Assembly: GCA_002914805.1 (NCBI GenBank)
Contig: JXTB01000084.1
Span: 661,849-725,848 of the forward strand
Length of the DNA stretch: 64,000 nucleotides
Source: Parasponia andersonii
Taxonomy: Eukaryota > Streptophyta > Magnoliopsida > Rosales > Cannabaceae
Direction of reading: 5' to 3'
Each line of letters starts with the position of its first letter. The first letter of the stretch is position 1. Positions 12,147-24,189 of this stretch are shown here, piece by piece. The translations under genes and the position numbers were made by a program. The notes beneath the pieces were generated by a model. It was not told where the DNA came from, did not search any database, and saw only the letters and a list, made by a program, of their open reading frames with translations.

Positions 12147-12376
12147 GTTGGTGTACTTATTTGAGGGGGAGTTAATTATATATTGTATTGCAAATTGTAC
12201 TCTTTTTCCCTTGATTGAGGTTTTATCCCATTGGATTTTCCCAATCAAGGTTTTTAATGAGGCAGTTTTAAAGAGAATATCAAACACAAGAATATTATAC
12301 TCCTTTTTCCTTCACTAGGGTTTTCTCCCAAATGGTTTGTCCTAATTTAATGGGCATATTTATGTGCGGTGACATC

Positions 12377-12386
12377 CAAGAGGGAG
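12377..12386 (+). other. Polypurine tract of the copia element
   Basis: AAGAGGGAG lies directly against the 3' LTR start (TATTATAAAAC at 12387). This is the expected position for the primer of plus-strand DNA synthesis. Confidence 0.65.
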
Positions 12387-12715
12387 TATTATAAAACTAA
12401 TAAATAGTGGATAACATCTTTGGTATTCCATAACCTAAATATATGAATATTAAGTTGGACAACATCCCTATTAAAGCCATCTTTAACCCCCCCTTATTCA
12501 AGTCATTTACTTAATGATGTTATAATTTATATATTAACTTCATAATAATTTATGTAACTCATAACTTTATGTTTATCTCATATTCATGAGTATTGGCCTA
12601 TAAATAAAGAAGTGCATAGTTTGTAAAGAGATTTGAAAAGGGAATGAAATTTCTATGGTCTCTCTTTTGTCTATCATTTCTCTTATGGTATTTGTCCTTT
12701 ACTATATTTTTCACA
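12387..12715 (+). repeat. 3' LTR of the copia element
   Basis: It matches the 5' LTR along its whole length, with several dozen substitutions and small indels. The terminal TG has decayed to TA. The right flank reads TTATATATCA, compatible with insertion into TA-rich DNA. Confidence 0.8.
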
Positions 12716-12725
12716 TTATATATCA

Positions 12726-14347
12726 TTTAGTCACTTTTTTTTTATTCCACATCATCAAATGGAAAATCAGATTTTAGGTATAACTTTTTACTAGTAGTGA
12801 TCGTAATTAGGTCGCACTCTGTTATGCCAAGATTAAGTGATTTTGACTCGCAAATTGTTATGAAAAATAAGTGATGATATTTAGTAAGAACGTAAAGTTT
12901 TCTTATTAAGAAAAAGTTCAAGGTACTACGAAATATAAAACGACACGAATAACCAATAAAAGTTCATATGCAGCTATTAACTACACTTTTTTTTTTCAAG
13001 GAACATGAACCCTCAAATTTATCTTTTATTACGTTCCGGCCCCTAAGAAATTATATATCTCTAACATATGACTAAAGTAATGGTTAATTTCATACGTACG
13101 CTTATATTGTTTGCTCTACTTACGTTATTTAGATATGATGGGGCTTTCGTCTTATTGTTAATTTTGCTTGATCTTTGGATTTACGTATTTTCGTTTTTTC
13201 TTTTTGTTTTTGGAAAATATTCTCTTCTGTTTCAAAATCGCGAGATGGAATGCTTAGCCTGTGGAAAATATTTCTATCTTTTTTTATGCATGGTCTATAG
13301 TTTAGCACTTTATGCAACAACTAAAACAGTCATTTATTTCTTAAACTACTTCTTCTAACAACTAAGTAGGAATGCCATAAAAAATATATTTGGGTGCTTG
13401 GCAAACTAGTTTATATATTCTATTTTCAAGTGTTAGTCCGCTAATATTTAATTTCGCTCAAATATTTAACCACAGACTGAGACATGCAATATAAAAGTTT
13501 TTAATAGAATCACCACAAGCCATATTGTTGCAACACATCATCAATTTGTACTTCTATATATTGAGTATAGTTTACGTGCATTGGCTAATTGATGCCTTGT
13601 TGACGCACTAGCTAAACAGCGACTGTTGTAATCTATATGTTCGTAAAAATATCCCACCTAACTCCACGTTAACGTTACCCTTTCATGATTCTGTAATCGA
13701 AAATCTAACGAATCTTGGGTCTCACATCCCTTTCGTCGTTTCGTCGTGTTGACTAAAACGAATAAGTCCAAACTACTTTGCTGTCAAAAGAACCAAGAAA
13801 AATGTAGTCAAAATCCACCGTCACAATGAAATTAAACGCCCCTTTCTCCTACTTTATCTTGTTCTCTCTTAATTATAAGTCTTATAATTCCTTTGCATAT
13901 ACATCCAAATACCTATTAACGGTCTTATAATTAAGTAAATAACATTACCAAAGAAATAGAAAAGGCATCTCCGACTGACTCCCCTAACCCTTATAAGATA
14001 CAAATTTTGAATATAGTCCAATTGGTCTATATATATTTATAGCTTTCCGTCCCAATATTTTGTCTAACTATTTGAATCAATGACTAACGAATGCAAGCTG
14101 CAGACCACCAATTAATTGGCAAGAAAATGTAGCTCTTCACGCAATTGAATTATTGTGCAAGTCAAGAGTCATGACAAAACCATTTGATTTTCACCTACCT
14201 ATTGGTGTATTAACTCGACAGCCAAAAAGTAACAACCATGGTTTTTTATTTATTATTTATTTTGAAGATGGGTTGGTACTGAATTGCTCTATTGGGATTA
14301 CGTCATTAATTAGAGGTTATTTTTTTTATTTATATATATATATATAT
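12726..14347. other. Intergenic region, no gene supported
   Basis: AT-rich sequence. A 96-codon hydrophobic frame at 13068-13358 has no recognised family, no clear promoter and low-complexity composition; I do not call it. A TA run at 14327-14347 marks the left edge of a MITE. Confidence 0.5.
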
Positions 14348-14568
14348 GAGCATCAATTTAGGTATTTTATTTTTTTACTTCTGGATAGATATTAATTTGG
14401 CTAATGAAAATTTAATATACATATTTTTTTATTATAAAAAATAAGAGAGAAAAAATATAATGATACACGTCTTTTCATATACTTCGTTATAAATATTGGA
14501 TCATTTCCATTAAATGGATAACTACTTATAAGTAAAGAAAAATAGTATATATTATTGAATTGGCAACC
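14348..14568. mobile_element. MITE, palindrome-ended family, copy A
   Basis: The core shares with the copies at 57912 and 58164 the phrases GGC(T/C)AATGAAAATTTA and CATATTTTTTTATTATAAAA, followed by an AGAGAGAAA tract and a CACGTCTTTTCAT box. TA microsatellites flank it (14327-14347 and 14569-14588). The right part keeps the perfect palindrome TACTTATAAGTA (14523-14534). The left palindrome has decayed. It has no coding capacity. Confidence 0.7.
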
Positions 14569-14979
14569 TATATATATATATATATATTCCTTTGTGGTGA
14601 GGGCGATCAGTGATAGAACTCTCCACTACTTAATCAGTGGTTACGAATACTTAATTAGTGGTTGTGTATCTTTTAATTATCTATTTCTTTTTTTTTTCAG
14701 ATTGGGAGGGGGTGTGGAAATTGACCATTAATACATGATAACAAAGTTGAATTTGACAGATGCGACAAATTTGGGCATTATCTAATTTATCTAATGCTAT
14801 CTAAATTAGGCCTAAAGTTGGAATATCGAACGTCGTTTCTATAATTCCACTACTCTGGTTGTCATGCACCGCCAATGACAAGTGACGTCTTTATAATAGT
14901 GGAAAGCCAATAACCAGTTACCGAGGAATCCATATTTCATACATATAAATACAAACATACACATCACATTAGTGATTGG

Positions 14980-15072
14980 AAAACTACGTATAGTACATTT
15001 AACATCTCACAGAGTATAGCTTGTCTCGATATCATTGTTCTCAAAACTACGTATAATACATTTAACATCCCA
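14980..15072 (+). repeat. Direct repeat upstream of the pectin methylesterase gene
   Basis: AAAACTACGTATA and TACATTTAACATC occur together at 14980 and again 63 bp downstream at 15043, with one or two differences. Each copy contains TACGTA. They lie about 270-360 bp before the start codon, so they could be duplicated promoter elements; that is inference. Confidence 0.6.
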
Positions 15073-15231
15073 GCCCTGGATCGACGCGCTTTTGTACAGT
15101 ATATAGAGGTTGACTTTGACGAAAAATATGTCATACGTACCCTTATAAAATTCTCTCTGCCCAAACAACTACATTATTTATTGCTTTAAATGCCTCCTTA
15201 CTCATTCCCATTCCACCCTATAGCATTATTC

Positions 15232-15239
15232 TATAAATT
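15232..15239 (+). promoter_or_regulatory. TATA box of the pectin methylesterase gene
   Basis: TATAAATT lies 102 bp before the ATG at 15341. The sequence between is C/T- and A-rich (CTTTCTCCAAACTC occurs twice), as in many plant 5' leaders. Transcription would start around 15265. Confidence 0.6.
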
Positions 15240-15340
15240 AACTCCAATGTCCCTTTACTAATCCCACTAAACACTCTTTCTCCAAACTCTAATACCATCA
15301 AAACTACTATCCCTTTCTCCAAACTCCACAATCCAATAGC

Positions 15341-17205
15341 ATGGCTTCCAAACTACTCTGCGTAGTAGCTGCTTCATTTGTCATTCTCCTCTCCTTCTCT
15401 TCTTGTCAATCTTCCGCTACAGAAGCATCTCCAACGACACCAACATCACCCAAAAACCTATGTGAAACGACACCAGATCCTTCCTACTGCAAATCCGTGC
15501 TCCCTAACAACACCGGAAACCTCTACGACTACGGCCGGTTTTCAGTCCGAAAATCGATATCCCAAGCCAGAAAATTCTTAAACTTGATAGACAAGTATCT
15601 CCGGCGACAGTCCTCGTTGTCCATCACCGCGGTCCGAGCTCTCGAGGACTGTCGTTTGCTCGCGAGTCTCAACTTAGACTTCTTGCTAAGCTCATTCCAG
15701 ACGGTCAACAAGACGAGCCGAGTCCTCTCGACCCTAAGAGCCGAAGACGTCCAGACCCTGCTCAGCGCGATCTTGACTAACCAGCAAACGTGTCTGGACG
15801 GAATACAAGGAACGGCGTCGTCTTGGAGCGTGAAGAACGGTATATCTGCCCCGCTTGCGAATGACACTAAGCTATACAGCGTCTCTCTCGCTTTGTTCAC
15901 CAAAGGTTGGGTACCTAAGCAGAAGAAAGTGACCACTTGGACCCCTAGAGGGAAACAGCTCAAGGGGTTTCGAAACGGACGCATGGCGTTCAGAATGTCG
16001 AGCCAGAATCGGGCGGTGTACGAGACATTGAACCGCAGAAATCTGCTTCAGTCGGTGGCGGGTGACGCTGAGGTTTTGGTGAAGGACATCGTGACGGTGA
16101 GTCAGGACGGGAGCGGTAACTTCACCACTATCAACGACGCTGTTACCGCGGCCCCGAATAACACCGCTGCTAGTGATGGATACTTTCTGATTTATGTCAC
16201 GGAGGGCGTTTATGAAGAGTACGTTTCTATTGCGAAAAATAAGAGAAATCTAATGATGATTGGAGACGGCATCAATCGGACTATTATCACCGGAAATCGC
16301 AGCGTCGTAGATGGCTGGACTACTTTCAACTCTGCCACATTTGGTAAGCATAACCAAAAAGATATGTGTTCTATTAAAATGTGAATATTTTTTGCTAAGA
16401 TTTGAAATCAATTAGTATAATCTTTTGCAAATTAAAAAAAAATAGTTATTCAATTTTTTTTTAACATAAATTGTTGTATGACGCAGCCGTTACGGCGCCG
16501 GGATTCGTGGCGGTGAACGTAACGTTCAGGAACACGGCGGGAGCGATCAAGCACCAGGCTGTGGCGGGCCGCAACGGCGCAGATCTATCCACTTTCTACA
16601 GCTGCAGCTTCGAAGGCTACCAGGACACACTCTACGCCCACTCACTCCGCCAATTCTACCGCGAATGCGATATATACGGCACCGTAGACTTCATATTCGG
16701 CAATGCGGCTGTCGTATTCCAGAGCTGCAACATATACCCTCGTCTTGCCCTGGACAACCAGTTCAACGCCATCACCGCTCAGGGCCGGACCGACCCGAAT
16801 CAGAACACCGGGATCTCGATCCACAACTGTACGGTCAGAGCCGCGGACGACTTGGTGGCTTCTAGGAATGGTTCGAGCAACAGTACTAGTACTAGTACGA
16901 AGACTTATCTGGGGAGGCCATGGAAGGAGTATTCGAGGACGGTTTATATGCAATCATACTTGGATAGTTCGATCGAGGCCGTTGGTTGGCGTGAGTGGAA
17001 TGGTGATTTTGCACTGAGTACTTTGTATTACGGGGAGTTTAATAATACGGGACCCGGTTCGGTGACGGCGAACAGAGTCACGTGGCCGGGGTATCACTTG
17101 ATCGGAAATGCCTCTGATGTGGCCAATTTCACGGTGTTTAACTTCTTGCTGGGAGATGACTGGTTGCCTCAGACTGGTGTGCCTTTTAGTAGTGGCTTGT
17201 TATAA
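15341..17205 (+). CDS. Type I pectin methylesterase with PMEI-like pro-region (two exons)
   Basis: Secreted enzyme that removes methyl esters from cell-wall homogalacturonan. Exon 1 is 15341-16343 and exon 2 is 16487-17205, joined in phase 1 to give 573 residues. Residues 1-22 form a signal peptide. Residues 35-200 are a PMEI-like pro-domain with Cys 41, 50, 104 and 151. A dibasic processing site, RRNLL, lies at 232-236. The catalytic domain starts near VTVSQDGSGNFTTINDAV (251). Active-site features are intact: GYQDTLY with Asp381, GTVDFIFG with Asp402, HQAVA (Gln358) and YLGRPW with Arg478 and Trp480. The C-terminal LGDDWLP block is present. The short 143-bp intron and overall length fit the family. 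Codons are GC-rich against the AT-rich surroundings. The gene appears functional; tissue role and pectin specificity cannot be read from sequence. Confidence 0.95.
16344..16486 (+). other. Intron 1 of the pectin methylesterase gene
   Basis: It begins GTAAGC after ...GCCACATTTG and ends ...TATGACGCAG before CCGTTACGGCG. Removing it restores the conserved family segment FNSATF followed by APGFVAVN. It is 143 bp and AT-rich, as expected of a plant intron. Confidence 0.92.
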
Positions 17206-18561
17206 TAGTAATATGCTTCTGAATTGGACATAGCTTTAGCTTCTATTTCTTTTTTAATTTTAATTTTAATTTTTTATTGTTTAAGTGAAGTGATTAATAA
17301 GTGAACAATGCCCGGACTCATCTGGGTGTTGAAATTGATTGTTTTCTTTTGGACAAAATATATAGTCAACTCAATACTGTACAACAGGAGTGGGTAGCAG
17401 CTCAGTTCTAGCTTATGAATGCAAAAGAATATTATATTTCAAATTGTATTTAGTGTTGCTCGGTTGAGCTCTTCCTTTTTTCTTTAAAATTGAAATTAAT
17501 GTCTTCATCTGCTTTTCTAAAAAGGAGAAGCTTTATCTAGAATCTAAATTGTTCCGATGCTACAAAAGCTTTTTATCAAATAATTAAAAAAATAACAAAA
17601 AGATAATAAGGAGAATGTACCGCTATATATGATAATAAGGAGATGGCATATTATTTAACGATCGATCACACCTTTTATAGCGTAACCTTGTTTGGTTAGA
17701 ATGTTTTTAAATAAAATGATTCAACGGGTCATTCCTACAGGGACGCTATGACCAGAGCCGCTCTCTTCATTTTCTCTACACGTGACCGTCCCACGGTCTA
17801 GGAATAACCGCATGTCTAGCTTTTAGATTACAGCATTAAGTATACTCACCAGAAAAAAAAAAAAAAAAAAAAAAAAGCCAATAGATGATTTAAACTCTTG
17901 GTTAATTTGATTTCCTTAACGAAATTCAATACTATATGGTTAGAGCAATGATGTCCAATAACCATAGTAATCTGATAATTTATAATGGTATACTAATCTA
18001 GTAATCTAGTATTAGATAACTCTAATTAATAAATTAATTCAATTTCTACCTATAATTTATATGACATTACTCATTTGATTGTCATCGGCCAAACTTGTCA
18101 AAACTTAATTGCTTGTACTAATTTTTTTTGGCTAATTTCAGTCAACCTTTTATTTAGATATAATGTGGTACTTGTTTATTATTTATTAATGTAAGCTCGG
18201 TCGGGGGGGTTTGGAGCGCGGTACTGCAACTACAGATTCTGATGAATGAATATGCCTTAAATTTAACGTACGATCCAAACCATCCATTTTCTTATCGCAT
18301 CTTCCCACATGCTTGTGTACGCCTCGGAATTCATCAAATAGGAATACTCATCCAAAAATAAATGTTTGAACTATGAATCATCTCGTGATTTTTCAGGCAA
18401 GTTGAGGATAAGACCAGAATACACAGTTCATGTATCAACAAACCAAAACAATTTAGACTTTCTATAATAGAGCTATGGATATATAGTTACAAGTTGGTAT
18501 ATAACGACAACAAATGCATAGATCATCAAAGGTACTAATTAGGACGACAACGCACGTTCAA
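17206..18561. other. Shared 3' intergenic region between the convergent PME and PMEI genes
   Basis: About 1.36 kb separate the two stop codons. No gene is seen. A run of about 25 A lies near 17851-17876. Both transcripts should terminate here, but no poly(A) signal is distinctive enough to place. Confidence 0.55.
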
Positions 18562-19128
18562 TTAATTTTTGTTATCAGACAAAACCTTATTGATGGCCAA
18601 AGCATTGTCGCAAAGCTGACGAAAGACCTCATTCTTCCCACCCAGCACGGACTCATGTCCCTCACTAAGCGCGGCGTCACACGAGATGGAATCAGTGAGC
18701 GCAACGCCAATCCAAGCGTCGACGTCCTTGTGGGCGTCGGCCAGCAACGCGGCGACGGAATCGTCGAGCTGCTCCGCGGCGTCGAGGTAGTGCTCAAGGC
18801 ACTCCGACACGCCGTCCTGGACTGCGGGGTCGAGGCTGGAGTCGTTTAGCAACGTCTTGACGTACTCCGAGATATCGGAAGCGTTCGAAGACGCTTGGCG
18901 GAGAGCGATAAGGCCTAGGCCTTTGAGATCGGCGTCGTGGATGTTGGGATCGGATACCAGCATCGAAACGCAGAAGTCTTTGTGCTCCGCATGCTTGCAC
19001 GCCGTCGAGAGAAGTGCGGTGATGGTTTGGTTTTTGTTGTCTTGATGGGCAACGGTGTGTTTTGGCGAATAGGAGAGGAAGATGGTGACCAAAAAGAGGA
19101 GGAAGAAGGTGTTAACGTAGTACTCCAT
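18562..19128 (-). CDS. PMEI-domain protein (pectinesterase or invertase inhibitor)
   Basis: Single-exon, 188-residue secreted protein. Residues 1-27 form a signal peptide with a hydrophobic core (TFFLLFLVTIFLSY). The rest is one plant invertase/pectin methylesterase inhibitor domain: a four-helix bundle pinned by Cys44-Cys53 and Cys110-Cys150, all present, with a fifth Cys at 173. Conserved-type elements are STACKHAEHKDFCVS, the LNDSSLDPAVQDGVSECLEHYLDAAEQL stretch around residues 94-121 and DAWIGVALTDSISC (137-150). Length fits the family. It lies tail to tail with a pectin methylesterase gene. The sequence does not decide whether the target is that enzyme, another PME or an invertase. Confidence 0.9.
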   Translation of the reverse strand: MEYYVNTFFLLFLVTIFLSYSPKHTVAHQDNKNQTITALLSTACKHAEHKDFCVSMLVSDPNIHDADLKGLGLIALRQASSNASDISEYVKTLLNDSSLDPAVQDGVSECLEHYLDAAEQLDDSVAALLADAHKDVDAWIGVALTDSISCDAALSEGHESVLGGKNEVFRQLCDNALAINKVLSDNKN

Positions 19129-19515
19129 TATTGTTTTAATTTGTGTTTAATTTGTCTTTTTTTATTTTTTTTTCCCCCTTTTTGGTTCTTGTAATTAAAG
19201 GTATTGGTGTTTTTCGGTCTATGAATTAATATGGGCAATGTTTTTGGGTTTGAGTGGATAGCCATCCAATTCGGCTGTTATTAAGGAGAGCTTTATGAAA
19301 CGCGTTTAATTTGTTGTAGGACTAACTACATCTCTAACTTTTTTCTTTTTTTTTTTTTCGTTCAAATTAAGGGAAACATACTTCTAACTCGGTTCAATGG
19401 CAATTTCCCCTATTCTTTTCCTTTCGTTGTGAACCATAATTCGCATATGCTCGGATTAAGCGCAGAAAGTCTCACAAAGCAAAATGAGAAATTTACACGC
19501 AGTAAACGTTTCATC

Positions 19516-19750
19516 AATACCAGCTTTTAATTTTTTTTTCAAAAGTACACATTTTAATGTAAATTTTTACTTATAAGGTATACATTTTATGTGTGAATTT
19601 ACAATGTAAAATGTAAATATTTACTATGTTTTATATTTTTTATTATAAATTTCACTTATGGTATATATTTTGAAATATATCCTAATTTTTAGTATAATTT
19701 TTATTCGTAAACTGTATATCCTAGTATATATTTAATGTATTACAATATAT
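19516..19750 (-). mobile_element. Diverged MITE fragment, same family as 36545-36895, inverted
   Basis: Its reverse complement shares with the 36.5-kb copy the phrases AATTATACTAAAA, TATACCAT and TTATAATAAAAAATATAA, in the same order, and an end resembling AATACCAG(C/T)TTTTA. It has no coding capacity. Confidence 0.5.
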
Positions 19751-20332
19751 TCCGTGTTATTTATTTTATGGGTAAACTATTGGAGATTTATATGTCTCGA
19801 AAAATGAGTATAAAAATAGGTATGTATGAAAGAAAAATAAAACAAAGGGATATTAATGAATATATTGTTTTAGAAACAGGTATGTCTGTACTTTTCCTGT
19901 GCAAAATCCAGTGTGCTTTTTCGTTGGTACGTGGACTTGCTATTATATAATAACGGATATGGGAATGGGCATTTTAGCTAGCCGAATTTTTTTGTAAAAT
20001 GATTATTTAAAAATAATTGAATTTTGAAAATTATTTAAAAAATAATTATTTTTTGTATTTATTATATCAAAATATATTAATTTAATTTTTGAAAATTGAA
20101 TATTTAAATATTTTATATTTACTTTATAAAAAATAAATCAAGTAATAAATAGTCATTTATCAAAAAAAAAATTATAAAATGATCATTTATTAAATAGGTG
20201 TAAAAAAAAGGATCATTTTTAATTGATCTTAAAAAAAGGAAAGCCATTTCTCATAAATACTCCTATGATAATAGACTTTTAACAAAATTCCAGGCCAAAA
20301 TATCAAAAATTAGAAACTCTTGGATATGCCAA

Positions 20333-20646
20333 TTTTTTTGAAAAATCCTGAATTGACTTAGAAAAATATCATTTTTTTAAAGTTATGATAGAAAAATAAC
20401 ACTTTTTATACATATTTAAAAAAAATCAATTTTTTCTCAAAATTGGTATTTTCCAATCGTACTTACGGTAACGAATTAGGTTATCTAAGTTAACTAATCT
20501 AGTTACTTGAAATACCTAGTCAGTTAATAAAAAAAGTGATATTCTTTTAAATACTTTTAAAAGGAGTATTTTTCTAATTAAAATATTGGTTTTTTTTCAA
20601 ACAATTTCAAAATCTAGAATGCTTCAATTTCTTTTTGAAAAATTAC
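20333..20646 (+). mobile_element. Diverged MITE, same family as 47299-47572
   Basis: It opens with TTTTTTTGAAAAATC and closes with CTTTTTGAAAAATT. It shares AGTTACTTGAAATACC-like and AAAAATATCA motifs and the alternating short-line pattern of the better copy. The ends are only roughly inverted. Confidence 0.45.
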
Positions 20647-21928
20647 CGTAAAAAAATCAAAATTCCTCTATGAAAATCAACACAAGTCAAGTGAGTACTT
20701 TTTTGGACTTGGTACGAGAACCAAGCGGGCATGCGGCCTAAGTATCTAGCATGTCATAGTTCAATTTTATTTTTTTTTTAGAATTTAAGTAAACGACGAA
20801 AATTTTAAATTTGATAAAATGGACGACTGCTTTGTAAATTTTAGATATATATTTATATTTGGTAGACGAGCATATTTACTAATTTCAATTAATATATTAA
20901 ATATATAAATTTTTATATCTAGTATATAATATTTTACATTTAATATATAAACATATATACTGAATATTTTATTATAACATTTAAAAAATAAATATTTAAT
21001 TAAACTGAACCCAACATTCATTCAGATATTTTGCTATAAGGCCTTTCTAATTGCATATCATATAAATGTGAGAATCAATTTATTAATTTTACAATCGTTA
21101 TTATTTTTTCCTTGAAAGAAGTTTGCAATAGTTATTTGGAACCACTCAATGACTGTCATGTGAAGTACGTCAATGGTACTTTCTAATTAATTTTTTTAAG
21201 GAAATACTTTCCATTTAACTGAGAAAAAAAATTAGGATTAGATTTAATACCCTTAGTACATTAAAAAAAATGGAAATAAGAGTTATATCTAGGATATAAA
21301 ATTTTCGACAAGTGATTATTAATTTATTTCTTGGAACGGGTAGGATATTTCAACTATAGAACATGATATTGGAGCCAATATAGTATTGCGATGGAATTTC
21401 GATAGACCACACAAAAATAAGCAGGCTTAGAATTAACTAAAATTCTCCTTCGAAATAACTTCTAGAAAAGAGATTAAGTTGCCCCATCTCCTTTGAAAAA
21501 CACAAACGATTTTGTTTCTCAATCGTGGGTTAAAATTTTTCGAATTGAGAGACTAGCATTAAGATGTCTTCTAAAATCTATTCTTATTATATATCTCATT
21601 CGATAGTAATAAGCTTCAAGAAACCTTGTATTAATGTTGAGTAGGTATCAAAATACAAGTGCAATATGGATTAAGATCTCCTGTCCCACATGCTCTTATT
21701 ACCTTATATACTGACAAATCAGTAAAAAATAATTCTAATTTAATAATTATTCTTTACTTTTTTTATAAAAAAAAAAAAAGTAATTATTATTATCTGTTGA
21801 TTTGTCAACATTAGAGCAGAGGAGACAGCCTTTGAAACAATAAATTGGACAAATAATTTTATTTATGCTATCTTATCCATTGGTCAACATGTAAATAATT
21901 CATGTTGATACTAGTTGATGAGACCAAT

Positions 21929-22376
21929 TGATGCAGCAGCCCAATGAGCCTAAGGTAAGGTCTCAAATTCTAAAACTTAATCTGAATATTCTATTGATTA
22001 GTAGAATATTTGTATGTGTTAGATATTTTAGACTTATTTATTTAAAATGTGTTATGTTATTTAGTTTGTTTACTTAAAACATGTTAGGTGAACAATTTAC
22101 TTATTTAATATATTTTAGGTGAATAATTTATTTATTTAAGTGTGTTTGTTTGGTAAGTACTAAGTATATGTTTGTAAATTTCTTACAATTATTTTATTAC
22201 ATGGTTTAGATTAATCCTAAATTTATATAAATAACTTTCATTAGCAAGAGTTATAATCATCCAATCTTTAATCACATCTTAATTTTCTCTTCTAAATTTT
22301 CTTTGAGAATTTTACTTATTTCTATTATCGTTGTGAGAACGCAAATTAGAACGAAATCTAGTAATTAATTGCGTCA
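21929..22376 (+). repeat. 5' LTR of the gypsy element
   Basis: 448 bp, TG...CA, preceded by CCAAT. A primer-binding-like site follows at about 22379-22391 (AGTACCAGAGTC, compare TGGTACCAGAG). It differs from its 3' LTR much more than the two 3' LTR copies (35549 and 41162) differ from each other. Confidence 0.88.
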
Positions 22377-22916
22377 ATTAGTACCAGAGTCTATCTCTGT
22401 ATTAAGTAGAGCTTTCCTGTTATTATTACCCTACACTATTTTCATAAAAAAAAAAATCATTATTTCATCATCACCTTCGTTAACTAACCTTTACCATCAC
22501 TTTCCTACAATAATTATTTACCACACAAATACATATAACCTTTCCATACACTATCTTTGTTTCTGAAAAAAAAAAAAAAAAAAAAAAAAAACAAGAAGCG
22601 TATATCAAAGACATATATCAAGGTTTCCTCCTTTGAGAATTGCTTCATTCATTTAACAAAGTAATATATACATTTTTGTAAGCTTTATTTTTTTCTTACT
22701 GTTTAGATTTTTTAGAGTTGTATTTTTTCTTTACTCTTAAGAGTTTATACTATTTACTTTCCGATAAAAGCAAAAAATAAAAAAAAATAAAAAAGTAATT
22801 ATATTTTTCTTTACTTTTAAAGTTTGTACTATTTTATTTCCTATAAAAGCGAAAAAAAAAAGTAAAAAAAAAAAGTTCAAAAAAAAGTTCAAGAAAAAAA
22901 GATTAAAAAAAAAAAG

Positions 22917-24189
22917 ATGTCGGATAAAGAATCTAGCCAACAAAATCCTACTGTAGAAGAATTCGCAACGAAAGAGTCAGTAGATGCAGTTAATAGAAAA
23001 TTGTAAAATCTAGAGACAATGCTTACAAATTTGACTCAACATTTTTTTGGGAAACGAAAGAACAATTATGAATGACGGAAACATAACGAAGTTGATCCTC
23101 ATGGAAATTTTAGGCGGCATCAAAGTCAACTTTTTAAAGTTGAAGATTCTAATGAAGACGATGAAGGACCAACCACGCCCGAAAACAATCAAGGACCTCT
23201 GCAAAATGATTACCGCGTAAAGATCGAGATTCCGCAATTTAATGGTTTATTCATGATTGAAGAATTCCTTAATTGGCTAGCTGAAGTAGAAAAGTTCTTT
23301 GATTACTCGAGTACTCCAGAACACATGAAATTCAAATTGATAGCTTATCGACTCAAAAGAAGTACATTAGCTTAGTGGGATCAATTATAAGCGACACATA
23401 TTCGGCAAGGGAGAAATAAAGTTCACATTTAGCGGCGAATGAAATAATTGATGATCGAACACTTCCCACCTCCAAATTACGAATAAGCATTTTTTAGTCG
23501 ATATCAACATTGCCGACAAGCATTCCAGATAGTACTAGAATACGTAACTGAGTTTCATAAACTAGCTACCTGAGTGGACATTCGTGAATTCGAAAGTCAA
23601 AAGATTTCTAGATTCATTGATGGATTTCATACAAACATATAAGACTAGGTATTTAAACAATCTCATAATACTTTGTTCAGTGCAATTCAACTCACTTTGA
23701 AAATTGAAACTCAGCTCAACAAAAGGGCACATCGTAATTCAACAACTTCTCAATCCTCTACCACCACAAAGATATGATTTGAGCAAAGGGAAGGCCATAG
23801 CAAGACCACACGATGAAGCAGTAAGACTAACTCTTTCTTACAACCAACCAACCGCTCGACTACAGAGAGAAATAGCCAACAACAACACTAACAACCCTTA
23901 TGCAGTCCTGAGAGATAATAAATGTTATCGTTGTGGACAAACAGGCCACTATTCAAATCAATGTCGTCAAAACAGTCCCGTTAATCTAACCACACATGAT
24001 GACGACGTCGAAAGGGACGAGGCGTATTTCGAGAATAAGGAGTATATAGATGAAGTTGAACCTGAGGAAGTCATTTATGGAGATAAAGGTATTTCCTTGG
24101 TGATAAGACGATTGATGTATGTACCAAGGAAGAAAAAAGACATACAACGACGGAACATCTTTAAGACTTATTGTACGGTTGAACAATAA
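22917..24189 (+). pseudogene. gypsy gag (capsid and zinc knuckle), with stops
   Basis: The ATG at 22917 follows a long A-rich tract and starts MSDKESSQQN. Capsid-like sequence follows (IEIPQFNGLF, EFLNWLAEVEKFFDY, YRLKRSTLA) with several in-frame stops. The open part at 23704-24189 carries an intact CCHC knuckle, CYRCGQTGHYSNQC (23923-23964), expected to bind the genomic RNA. The product would form the particle. Premature stops mean it cannot be made whole. Confidence 0.8.

Larger units (their letters stand above)
1324..12715 (+). mobile_element. Degenerate Ty1/copia LTR retrotransposon, split by a CACTA element
   Basis: It is bounded by two related LTRs (1324-1652 and 12387-12715). It holds gag, protease remnant, integrase, reverse transcriptase and RNase H in the copia order (integrase before RT). 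Every coding segment carries stops or frameshifts. The LTRs differ at several dozen positions, which indicates an old insertion. A 5.0-kb CACTA transposon at 3277-8268 interrupts gag. Without it the element would be about 6.4 kb, a usual copia size. Confidence 0.88.
19129..21928. other. Intergenic region with MITE fragments, no gene
   Basis: Very AT-rich. It contains a diverged inverted copy of the 36.5-kb MITE family (about 19516-19750) and a copy of the 47.3-kb MITE family (about 20333-20646). Short frames at 19735-19950 and 20785-21021 are low-complexity and are not called. A hyphenated inverted repeat lies at about 21,715-21,800: TCAGTAAAAAATAA on one side and TTATTATTATCTGTTGA on the other, with an A-rich centre. 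Confidence 0.5.

Noticed and set aside
12716..12725. A clear 5-bp target duplication for the first copia element
   Set aside because: Both flanks are TA-rich, so a match of TATAT at a one-base offset is not diagnostic.
13068..13358. 96-codon hydrophobic frame as a small membrane-protein gene
   Set aside because: Low-complexity, T-rich DNA, no recognised family, no convincing promoter, and a comparable antisense frame.
15529..15984. 151-codon antisense frame inside the pectin methylesterase exon
   Set aside because: Shadow of the GC-rich sense exon; the sense frame has all family motifs.
18514..18849. Plus-strand frames across the PMEI gene
   Set aside because: Shadows of the minus-strand PMEI gene, which has a signal peptide and four paired cysteines.
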